Positions 1 through 5,343 are shown, counted from the first letter of the stretch. The stretch: DNA of 6,400 nt from RHKX01 sp035695265 (GCA_035695265.1 DASSEM010000166.1:1-6400); one strand, 5' to 3'. Numbers and translations are program-made. The notes: generated by a model from the letters alone, not told the origin.

Positions 1-81
1 GAGGGGATCCCGTTCGCCGGCAAGCGGGTCGATCTGGAGGACGCCCACATCCCGCGCGAGGCGCTGCTCGACCGGCTCTGA
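1..81 (+). CDS. 3' end of an unrecognised plus-strand gene
   Basis: An open frame enters from the left edge and ends at TGA (79-81), giving the last 26 residues: Glu-Gly-Ile-Pro-Phe-Ala-Gly-Lys-Arg-Val at the start and Ala-Leu-Leu-Asp-Arg-Leu at the end. The wobble positions are strongly G/C, as in the other genes here, and the fragment has the charged, mixed composition of a soluble protein. There is no diagnostic motif, so I assign no family. It is convergent with the GGDEF/HD-GYP gene. The frame is inferred from reading to the edge and could be wrong if the real gene ends outside the window. Confidence 0.5.
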   Translation, partial: EGIPFAGKRVDLEDAHIPREALLDRL

Positions 82-291
82 TCCTGGGTCCGCCCCCGGC
101 CGTCAGGAACCCGGACCCGGCGACGACGAGTCGGGTGCCGCAGGAAGCGGCGCCGCGCGATCGCGGGGAGGGAGACGGTCGGGGGACTCGATGCCGGCTC
201 CCTCCCGGTGATCGGCGCGGCCCGCGCCCGGCGGGTTGGCAACCGGGGGACCGGCGTCGGGCCGGCGACGGGGTGCTGACACTGGCGTCGG
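82..291. other. Convergent intergenic region without a clear gene
   Basis: These 210 bases lie between two convergent genes. I see no convincing gene: a 60-codon frame starting at 135 is arginine/glycine-rich low-complexity sequence with no ribosome site. Weak hairpins are present: GGGTCCG (86-92) with CGGACCC (112-118), and GCTGAC (275-280) with GTCAGC (291-296), the latter overlapping the stop of the minus-strand gene. Neither is followed by a T-run on either strand, so neither qualifies as a standard intrinsic terminator. Termination here may be structure-only or Rho-dependent. Confidence 0.45.
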
Positions 292-2991
292 TCAGCGGTC
301 GCGACGGCCGTCGGTGACCTCGAGCAGCGCCTCGACCACCTTCGGGTCGAACTGGATGCCGGCTCCGGCGCGGAGCTCCGCGCGGGCGGCGTCCTCGGTC
401 ATCCCGGCGCGGTAGGGACGGTCGCTGGTCATCGCGTCGTAGGCGTCGCAGGCGAAGACGATCCGGGCGCCGAGCGGGATCGCCTCGCCGACGAGCCCAT
501 CCGGGTACCCGCTGCCGTCCCAGCGCTCGTGGGCGTGGCGGACGATCGGCCGGATCGGCTCGAGGAACTCGATCGGCTCGATGATCCGCTCGCCGATCAG
601 CGAGTGCTGCTCGACCTCGGCCCGCTCGGCGTCGCTGAGCGCGCCCGCCTTGTTGATGATCTCGTGGCGGATCCCGATCTTGCCGATGTCGTGGAGGGTC
701 GCCGCGTAGCGGAGCATCCGCAGCTTCTCGCCCTCGAGCCCGAGCATCGCGCCGACGGCAACCGAGTTGTCGCCGATCGCCCGCGAGTGCTCGGCGGTGT
801 AGCGGTCCTTGGACTCGAGCGCCGCCGAGAGCGCCTCGGCGGTCCCGAGGTAGGCGCGCTCGAGGGTCTCGTAGATCTCGATCGCGTCGATCACGGTTCC
901 GAGCACGGCGGCGAAGGCCTCGAGCACGGCGGCGTCGTCGCTGTCGAAGGCGTCGGGCTCGGGGTCCTCGAGGTTGATCGCGCCCCAGATCCCGTCCCCG
1001 GTGCGGATCGCGACCACGAGCTCGGAGCGGGTGTCGCGACGCTGCTCGATCACTCGGTAAGCCGGCTCGCGGGAGACGTCACCGCTCAGCACCGGCTCCT
1101 CGCCGGCGAGCGCCTGGCCGATCAGGCCGGCGTCGGCGCCCTGGCTCCAGCCGGCCGGCGTCGGGGTCGGCGCGCGCTCGCCGTGCAGGACGACCTGCCC
1201 TTCCTCGACCGCGAGGATCTGGGCGATCGAGCAGCCGAACGAGCGCTGCAGCTCCTCGGCCGCGCCGTCGCTGAGGTGCTGGGCGTCCATCACCCCGGCG
1301 AGCCGGGCCGGGACGCTGAGCGCGAGATCGATCGCTCGGTCGAGCCGGCGCTGGTCGGGCGCCCCGTCGGCGCGGTGCTCCTTCGGCGCGATCGCCCCGG
1401 CGACGGCGAGCCTCAGCGGCGCGTCGATCTCCTCCATCGGGGCGTCGTCGCGGTCGGCGAAGAGCTCGATCAGGTAGGCGCCGCCCTCGTCGCCGACGCT
1501 GACCCCGATCACGCCGCGGGAGCCCTCCTGCTCGAGCATCGCCCGCTCGGCCGCATCGCTCTCCTGATCGCCGACCCGGGCGATGAACGAGCCGCTGCCG
1601 GCGGCGATGACCCTGGCCGTGGCCGGGAACTCGGGGAGCTCGTAGGACGCGTAATCGACCTCGCCGGGGGCGACCCGGGCGCCGGTCCGGCGGCGCTCGC
1701 GGTTGTCGCCGAGGGCGACGTCGCGAAGGCTCGTTTCGCCGTTGGCCGCGTAGCCGATCGCCCAGTTGGCGAAGTCGCCGGCGGTCGCGAAGGTGGTCGC
1801 GACGACCTCTAGCCGGTCGAGCGTCGCGGCGCCGGCGAGCTCGTCGTCGAAGGCGCGGGCGATCTCCTCGGCGGCCTCCCAGAAGCGGGCGCGGAAGCCG
1901 CCGGGCGGGATCGGGACCCACTCCGTTCTGTCCTCCTCGGCGACCTGGGCGGTCGTGCAGACGCGGTTGCCGCCGCGGTGCTTGGCGAGGTACTGGGCGG
2001 CGTCGGCGGCGGCGAGAAGCTGCGAGGGATCGGCGGCGCCGGGCGCGGCGGTGGCGATGCCGCAGGAGACGGTCGGCGCGTCGCCGTTCTCGTCCTCGGC
2101 GAGCAACCGCTGGGCGCCGGCGGCGAGCGCGGCGATCTCGGGATGCTCGGCGGAGCCAGGGCCGGTCGGGCGGCCCTCGAGCAGGACCCCGAACTCGTCG
2201 CCGCTGATCCGGCCGACGAACGCGCCGGGAAACGAGGCGGCCGAGCGGACGAGCGCGTTGCCGACGTGGCGCAGGGCCTCGTCGCCGGCGGCGTGGCCCT
2301 GGGTGTCGTTGATCGCCTTCAGGCGGTCGACGTCGCAGAGCATGATCGACAGGTCGGTGGCGCCGGTCTCGTAGCGCTGCGAGGCGCGCTCCAGCCGCTC
2401 CTCGAACGCCCGCCGGTTGGCGAGCCCGGTGAGCGTGTCCTCGTACGCCATCCGCGAGACCCGCGTGAACATCTCCGAGCGCGAGATGACGGCGGCGAGC
2501 TGGGCGGCGATCGCCTCGAGGAAGAGGACGTCCTGGGAGCGGAAGGCGGGATCGCCGGAGGCGGTCGAGGCCCAGATCGCCCCCCAGCGGCGGCCCTCGA
2601 CCTCGATCGCGACGCTCATGTCGGAGGTCTTCTCGAAGCCGCGCAACAGCTCGATCGAGATCGGGTCGGCGGCGGGGTCGTCGATCGAGCTGAAGTGCGG
2701 CTTGCCGGTCGCCGCCATCTCGCGCAGGCGCGGATAGGCGGCGACGTCGTACGCCTCGTCGGTCGGGAACCGCTCCTCGCCGGGGCCGAGGTTGCCGACG
2801 TTGATCAGCACCCGGTAGAGGCGGTAGTCGTCCTCGAACCGGCTGATCGAAAGCGACGCGGCGCCGACCGCCGCCCGCGCCTCGGTCGCGATCAGCTCGA
2901 GCACCTCGTCGAGCTCGTTCGCGACCGATGCCGCGGTGACGACGCGCAGCAGCGCCTCTCGTTCTTCCGATCGCAAAGCCGTCCCCGTCAT
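292..2991 (-). CDS. GAF-GGDEF-GAF-GAF-HD-GYP cyclic-di-GMP turnover protein
   Basis: This 899-residue cytosolic protein carries both the synthesis (GGDEF) and breakdown (HD-GYP) modules for the second messenger cyclic-di-GMP. An N-terminal GAF-like sensor (about 13-172) is followed by GGDEF (about 183-345): DTLTGLANRR near 185-194, metal-site CDVDRLK around Asp220, and an active-site loop Ser-Gly-Asp-Glu-Phe at 263-267. The RxxD inhibitory site expected five residues before that loop is missing. Two more GAF-like domains follow (about 385-535 and 570-703; the second has WGAINLED near 669-676). HD-GYP spans about 709-893: His767-Asp768 in HDIGKIGI, His796, HAHERWDGSGYP at 819-830 and Asp849. 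The first His of the family's HHE triad is Ala820. No membrane segment or signal peptide is visible. The ATG start is preceded by AGGGGAAGG. The gene lies 72 bp after the peptidase gene. Domain calls are from motifs; net activity cannot be told from sequence. Confidence 0.93.
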   Translation of the reverse strand: MTGTALRSEEREALLRVVTAASVANELDEVLELIATEARAAVGAASLSISRFEDDYRLYRVLINVGNLGPGEERFPTDEAYDVAAYPRLREMAATGKPHFSSIDDPAADPISIELLRGFEKTSDMSVAIEVEGRRWGAIWASTASGDPAFRSQDVLFLEAIAAQLAAVISRSEMFTRVSRMAYEDTLTGLANRRAFEERLERASQRYETGATDLSIMLCDVDRLKAINDTQGHAAGDEALRHVGNALVRSAASFPGAFVGRISGDEFGVLLEGRPTGPGSAEHPEIAALAAGAQRLLAEDENGDAPTVSCGIATAAPGAADPSQLLAAADAAQYLAKHRGGNRVCTTAQVAEEDRTEWVPIPPGGFRARFWEAAEEIARAFDDELAGAATLDRLEVVATTFATAGDFANWAIGYAANGETSLRDVALGDNRERRRTGARVAPGEVDYASYELPEFPATARVIAAGSGSFIARVGDQESDAAERAMLEQEGSRGVIGVSVGDEGGAYLIELFADRDDAPMEEIDAPLRLAVAGAIAPKEHRADGAPDQRRLDRAIDLALSVPARLAGVMDAQHLSDGAAEELQRSFGCSIAQILAVEEGQVVLHGERAPTPTPAGWSQGADAGLIGQALAGEEPVLSGDVSREPAYRVIEQRRDTRSELVVAIRTGDGIWGAINLEDPEPDAFDSDDAAVLEAFAAVLGTVIDAIEIYETLERAYLGTAEALSAALESKDRYTAEHSRAIGDNSVAVGAMLGLEGEKLRMLRYAATLHDIGKIGIRHEIINKAGALSDAERAEVEQHSLIGERIIEPIEFLEPIRPIVRHAHERWDGSGYPDGLVGEAIPLGARIVFACDAYDAMTSDRPYRAGMTEDAARAELRAGAGIQFDPKVVEALLEVTDGRRDR

Positions 2992-3000
2992 CCTTCCCCT
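2992..3000 (-). promoter_or_regulatory. Ribosome binding site of the GGDEF/HD-GYP gene
   Basis: On the minus strand AGGGGAAGG directly precedes the ATG at 2991, with the AGGGG core four bases away, which supports this start. The whole site is complementary, with one 3-nt bulge, to CCTTCC and CCCCTA about 25-45 bases upstream (3025-3037), so it could be hidden in a hairpin. Confidence 0.55.
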
Positions 3001-3050
3001 ATCGGCACGTCCGCCCCCATCGGTTAGGGGTGGAAGGCCGTCTGAGATGC

Positions 3051-3056
3051 ACGCTA
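3051..3056 (-). promoter_or_regulatory. Candidate -10 box for the GGDEF/HD-GYP gene
   Basis: The minus strand reads TAGCGT, fitting the TAnnnT pattern of high-GC actinobacterial housekeeping promoters. It sits just after the peptidase stop codon and would give a leader of about 50 nt. I find no good -35 match at 17-18 bp, so this is only a candidate. It would let the cyclic-di-GMP gene be expressed apart from the upstream cassette. Confidence 0.3.
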
Positions 3057-3063
3057 CCGGGGC

Positions 3064-3612
3064 TCAGATGACCTGATGGAGCCGGCGTCCCATCGCCGCT
3101 CGCGAGCAGTTGAAGATCGCGCAGAGGGCGTCGAAATCGCGGCCCGTGCGCCGGTAGTGGAGCCGGATCAGCTCGGCGGGCATCAGAAGCGACGCCGCGA
3201 ACCAGTTCGCCTCCTCCTCGATCGGGTCGAGCGGCGGCCGATCGTCCCCGCCGCCCGCGTCAGGATCGACGCTCCCGTGGCGGCAGAAGAGCGACGTCTG
3301 CGCGTCCTGGTGGAGGAACCAGTGGCCGAGCTCATGGCCGATCGTGAATCGGCGCCGCGGCGGCCATTCGCGCGCCTCCCCGGCGTTGACCCAGATCTCG
3401 CCGGCGACCGGCAAGAGCAGCCCCGAGATCGTCCCGTCGCCGGCGACCTCGGGGCAGCCGGGCGCGACGGTCATGTCCTCGACGTCGCGGACGAAGAGGC
3501 CGACGTGGCTGTCGGCGATGTCCTCGACCGGAACCGGCAGCGAGCGACCGTCCCAGATCCAGTCGGGCACCTCAGCGAGGAGCTCCTCGGCGCGTCTTGT
3601 GACCCCCTCCAT
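3064..3612 (-). CDS. ImmA/IrrE-family zinc metallopeptidase
   Basis: This 182-residue soluble protein has the gluzincin signature His93-Glu-Leu-Gly-His97 inside TIGHELGHWFLH, followed by EEEANWFAASLLMP (132-145). One glutamate of that stretch, most likely Glu132, would be the third zinc ligand. The C-terminal FNCSRAAMGRRL matches the family's usual terminal helix. Members such as ImmA of ICEBs1 and IrrE/PprI of Deinococcus cut or inactivate a partner XRE-type repressor under stress. The gene lies 45 bp after a helix-turn-helix protein gene on the same strand, the family's typical arrangement, so that protein is the likely substrate (inference). The length fits a stand-alone ImmA-type enzyme. 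The ATG at 3612 lacks a good upstream ribosome site, but an in-frame TAG just upstream leaves no alternative start there. Confidence 0.9.
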   Translation of the reverse strand: MEGVTRRAEELLAEVPDWIWDGRSLPVPVEDIADSHVGLFVRDVEDMTVAPGCPEVAGDGTISGLLLPVAGEIWVNAGEAREWPPRRRFTIGHELGHWFLHQDAQTSLFCRHGSVDPDAGGGDDRPPLDPIEEEANWFAASLLMPAELIRLHYRRTGRDFDALCAIFNCSRAAMGRRLHQVI

Positions 3613-3657
3613 CGACCGGCGATGCTACCGCCGGGCCGGGCGATGGTCGCCGATCGA

Positions 3658-4293
3658 TCAGCCGTCGAGGAAGAGGGCGTCGATCTCGTCGCGGCCGGGC
3701 TCGTCGGCCGCCCGGCGCTCCACCGGGGCGTCCGTCTCCTCGTCGGCGAACTCGGCGTTCGGGAACGCGGTCCGGGCGAAGGCCGGTCCCTTGCCCCCCG
3801 GATCGCCGGGCAAGCCACCGGCGGCGCGGATCCGGCCCGGCTCGGTGCCGAGGATCTCGGCGAGGGCGTCGATCACGCGGCCTGAGACCCCGGCCGGGCG
3901 CAGCCGTCCGTGCTCCATCCGGTTGTAGTAGTCCCCGACCTTCTCGACCTGCGGCCCGGCGGCGAACCCGAGCGCCGCCGCGAGCCGCGAGACGAGGTCG
4001 GCGCGCCTGATCTGCGCCCGCTCGCGCAGCGCGGGCAGGACCTCGGCCCAGCTTCCCGACTCCGCGACGATCGACTCGTAGACGCGATCGACCGCCTGCT
4101 GCGCCAGCGAGCCCTCGTACGCCTCGGGATCCCATTTCCGGGGTGGCGCCGTCATGAGGTAGCTGTCGATCCGCGCGGCCAGCTCCTGACGCTGGCCGGG
4201 ATCGGCGCGATCGAGGAACGCGGCCGGGTCGACGTCGCGGCCGGCCTCGTAGTCGGCGGCGAGCTCGTCGAGGAGTCGGTCCAGGTCAGCCAT
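3658..4293 (-). CDS. XRE-like helix-turn-helix regulator, likely partner of the ImmA-type peptidase
   Basis: With the start at 4293 this is a 211-residue protein. An N-terminal helical region (about 1-50, leucine- and acid-rich) precedes a divergent Cro/C1-like helix-turn-helix at about 87-158: LRERAQIRRADLVSRLAAAL, then DYYNRMEHGRLRP, then VIDALAEILGTEPGRI. Next comes a Gly/Pro/acid-rich, probably flexible stretch (159-200) and a short tail ending DEIDALFLDG. I choose ATG 4293 over the upstream in-frame ATGs at 4311 and 4329 because AGGGG (4301-4305) sits seven bases before it. It also overlaps the sigma stop as ATGGCTGA, giving translational coupling. It likely binds DNA, perhaps the palindrome at 4966-4990, and may be cleaved by the downstream peptidase. 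An anti-sigma role is a possible alternative. Both roles are inference. Confidence 0.78.
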   Translation of the reverse strand: MADLDRLLDELAADYEAGRDVDPAAFLDRADPGQRQELAARIDSYLMTAPPRKWDPEAYEGSLAQQAVDRVYESIVAESGSWAEVLPALRERAQIRRADLVSRLAAALGFAAGPQVEKVGDYYNRMEHGRLRPAGVSGRVIDALAEILGTEPGRIRAAGGLPGDPGGKGPAFARTAFPNAEFADEETDAPVERRAADEPGRDEIDALFLDG

Positions 4294-4954
4294 CAGGGGT
4301 CCCCTCATCCTCCCCCGCGGCGAGCTCATTCTCCAGGTCGACCTTGAACCGGCGCCAGATCTGCTGCACGTTGGCGACGCTGACCTCGTCGCCGTGGTCC
4401 TCGCGCATCCGCGCGGCCGTCTCCGCGCCGGACAGGTCCTCGCCGCCGATCGGCTCGGGGCCGTAGAGCATGATCACCAGGCGGTGCAGCTCGCTGCGCG
4501 TGGCGAGGACGCGCTCGACCGCGTCGAGGATCGCCACCACCTCGGTCTCGTCCTCGACCGCCTCCTCCTCGCCCCAGACCTCCTCCTCGCCGAGGTGCTC
4601 GCCGGGCAGCGGAACCTGGTCGGGATGGCGTTCGCGCTCACGGTGGAAGTCGGCGATCCGGCGCTTGGTGATCCTGATCATGAACGCCCGCACGGAGAGG
4701 ATCACCTTGCCGTCGAACGCCGAGCCCGCGAACGACAGGAACGCGTTGCTGGCGACGTCGTCGCACGAGTCGCGCGGTACCTTCGCCGCGACCAGGCTCC
4801 TCGTCAGCGGCTCCTGCCGCCAGGTGACGATGCCGGCGGCGCGCCTCGCGCTCTCGAGGTAGCCGGCCTCGCGGGCCGCGACGACGTACTCGACGAGCTC
4901 CTCGTCGCTCAGCCGGGCGAGAGCCCCCTCTTCGAGTCGTTCGAAGTCGCTCAA
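4286..4954 (-). CDS. Divergent ECF-like RNA polymerase sigma factor
   Basis: This 222-residue protein has the sigma-70 region 2 plus region 4 layout of extracytoplasmic-function sigma factors and would direct RNA polymerase to a small set of promoters. Region 2 is about residues 36-110 (KVPRDSCDDVASNAFLSF, then RAFMIRITKRRIADFHRERE). A linker with PLPGEHLGEEEVWGEEE (115-131) is unusually acidic. Region 4 is about 140-211, with a helix-turn-helix split by extra residues: LSGAETAARM, an acidic insert, then VSVANVQQIWRRFK. The start is TTG (4952-4954): no ATG or GTG lies in frame before an upstream in-frame TAG, and the conserved-looking LSDEELV follows soon after. It is the first gene of the cassette and its stop overlaps the start of the helix-turn-helix gene. 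No classical membrane anti-sigma factor is next to it. Region 4 is weak enough that target recognition may be unusual. Confidence 0.8.
   Translation of the reverse strand: MSDFERLEEGALARLSDEELVEYVVAAREAGYLESARRAAGIVTWRQEPLTRSLVAAKVPRDSCDDVASNAFLSFAGSAFDGKVILSVRAFMIRITKRRIADFHRERERHPDQVPLPGEHLGEEEVWGEEEAVEDETEVVAILDAVERVLATRSELHRLVIMLYGPEPIGGEDLSGAETAARMREDHGDEVSVANVQQIWRRFKVDLENELAAGEDEGTPDG
4301..4305 (-). promoter_or_regulatory. Ribosome binding site deciding the helix-turn-helix gene start
   Basis: AGGGG on the minus strand stands seven bases before the ATG at 4293, an ideal spacing. It lies inside the end of the sigma gene and fixes the start at the coupled ATG rather than the two in-frame ATGs further upstream. 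It is one arm of an 11-bp palindrome (AGGGG-A-CCCCT, 4295-4305). Confidence 0.6.
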
Positions 4955-4965
4955 GGCATCGCCAA

Positions 4966-4990
4966 CGCTAGACGAATGAATCGTCTAGCG
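4966..4990. repeat. Perfect 10-bp inverted repeat, candidate operator of the sigma/HTH/peptidase cassette
   Basis: CGCTAGACGA (4966-4975) and TCGTCTAGCG (4981-4990) are perfect reverse complements separated by ATGAA. The repeat lies 12-36 bases upstream of the sigma gene's TTG start and about 22 bp from the candidate -10 box of the cold-shock gene. No T-run follows on either strand, so it is not an intrinsic terminator. The dyad with a short A/T-rich centre looks like a binding site for a dimeric helix-turn-helix protein, and the cassette encodes one. It could also form an RNA hairpin in the sigma mRNA leader. I see no second copy in the window. Confidence 0.7.
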
Positions 4991-5012
4991 ACCTCGGAAG
5001 CGTCCGGGGGGT

Positions 5013-5018
5013 TAGAGT
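5013..5018 (+). promoter_or_regulatory. Candidate -10 box for the cold-shock gene
   Basis: TAGAGT fits the actinobacterial TAnnnT -10 pattern, just after a G-rich stretch and in one of the few less GC-rich parts of the window. It predicts a start of transcription near 5025 and a leader of about 118 nt, a length in keeping with cspA-type genes. No strong -35 is seen; the expected place (about 4988-4995) abuts the palindrome ending at 4990. Confidence 0.4.
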
Positions 5019-5028
5019 TATCTGCGCT

Positions 5029-5043
5029 CCGGCTTTATGCCGG
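5029..5043 (+). other. Leader hairpin 1 of the cold-shock mRNA
   Basis: CCGGC (5029-5033) pairs with GCCGG (5039-5043) around a TTTAT loop. If transcription starts near 5025, this hairpin is at the very 5' end of the mRNA, where it could protect against decay. Function is inferred from position only. Confidence 0.35.
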
Positions 5044-5079
5044 GTTACGTACGAAAAATGTGTGCTTGAGGACGAGGAC

Positions 5080-5099
5080 CACTGCCCCGCAGTGCTTTT
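5080..5099 (+). other. Attenuator-like hairpin in the cold-shock leader
   Basis: CACTGC (5080-5085) pairs perfectly with GCAGTG (5089-5094) around CCC, followed at once by CTTTT. This is the shape of a short intrinsic terminator inside the leader of the cold-shock gene. With only six pairs and four T residues it would be weak, pausing or partly terminating. It could therefore regulate by temperature (inference). Confidence 0.4.
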
Positions 5100-5123
5100 C
5101 AAACCGGGCCGCAAGGAACAACG

Positions 5124-5139
5124 GCATTGGAGGCAATGC
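5124..5139 (+). promoter_or_regulatory. Hairpin displaying the cold-shock Shine-Dalgarno sequence in its loop
   Basis: GCATTG (5124-5129) pairs perfectly with CAATGC (5134-5139), leaving GAGG as a four-base loop. GGAGG (5129-5133) is the ribosome site, nine bases before the ATG at 5143. CAATG recurs at 5141-5145 and includes the start codon, so CATTG could pair there instead and cover the ATG. The two alternatives make a temperature-sensitive translation switch plausible. The structure is read by eye, not folded. Confidence 0.5.
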
Positions 5140-5142
5140 GCA

Positions 5143-5343
5143 ATGGCAAGTGGAACCGTCAAGTGGTTCAACGGCGAGAAGGGCTACGGCTTCATCGCCC
5201 CGGATGAGGGTGGCGACAAGGACGCCTTCGTCCACATCAGCAACATCGTCGGCGGGGTCCGCATCGACGAGGGCGATCGGGTCAACTTCGACATGGAGGA
5301 CTCCGCGAAGGGTCCACAGGCGGTCAACGTCACCAAGGCGTAG
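5143..5343 (+). CDS. csp: Cold-shock domain protein (CspA family)
   Basis: This 66-residue protein is a complete single cold-shock domain, an OB-fold that binds single-stranded RNA and DNA and acts as an RNA chaperone and antiterminator in the cytoplasm. It begins MASGTVKWFNGEKGYGFI, with RNP1 (KGYGFI, 13-18) and RNP2 (DAFVHI, 27-32). It ends with the family's GPQAVNVTKA. Length and motifs are fully typical. ATG 5143 is chosen because GGAGG stands nine bases upstream and the domain starts at residue 1. The frame stays open back to 5062, but that extension is not cold-shock-like. The gene is monocistronic, divergent from the sigma gene, with a long structured leader and a strong terminator after the stop. 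Confidence 0.97.
   Translation: MASGTVKWFNGEKGYGFIAPDEGGDKDAFVHISNIVGGVRIDEGDRVNFDMEDSAKGPQAVNVTKA

Noticed and set aside
135..317. 60-codon plus-strand frame in the convergent gap
   Set aside because: Arg/Gly/Asp-rich, no ribosome site, and it overlaps the end of the GGDEF/HD-GYP gene.
529..1812. 427-codon open frame antisense to the HD-GYP/GAF region
   Set aside because: Low-complexity Arg/Gly/Leu/Val/Asp composition, no domain, and fully opposite a protein with clear motifs; typical shadow frame at high GC.
1978..3027. 349-codon antisense frame over the GGDEF/GAF region
   Set aside because: Same shadow composition, no recognisable motif, no ribosome site, while the opposite strand has intact GGDEF motifs.
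2992..3063. Cyclic-di-GMP riboswitch upstream of the GGDEF/HD-GYP gene
   Set aside because: The gap is only 72 bp and lacks the paired tetraloop and receptor arrangement of GEMM-type riboswitches; only a simple hairpin is visible.
3076..3885. 269-codon plus-strand frame over the peptidase and helix-turn-helix genes
   Set aside because: The opposite strand encodes HELGH and other family motifs; the plus-strand frame is Arg/Ala/Val-rich without any.
4295..4305. 11-bp palindrome AGGGG-A-CCCCT as an RNA hairpin
   Set aside because: A one-base loop cannot form a hairpin; the motif is explained by the ribosome site and adjacent coding sequence.
4294..4329. Longer start (12 extra residues) for the helix-turn-helix gene
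   Set aside because: The ATG at 4293 has the properly spaced AGGGG and the ATGGCTGA overlap; the upstream ATGs have no comparable site.
4966..4990. Palindrome as an intrinsic terminator
   Set aside because: No T-run follows on either strand, and it lies between two divergent genes where no transcript needs ending.
5062..5142. N-terminal extension of the cold-shock protein by 27 residues
   Set aside because: The extension has no cold-shock similarity and would put the ribosome site GGAGG inside the coding region; the 66-residue form is standard.
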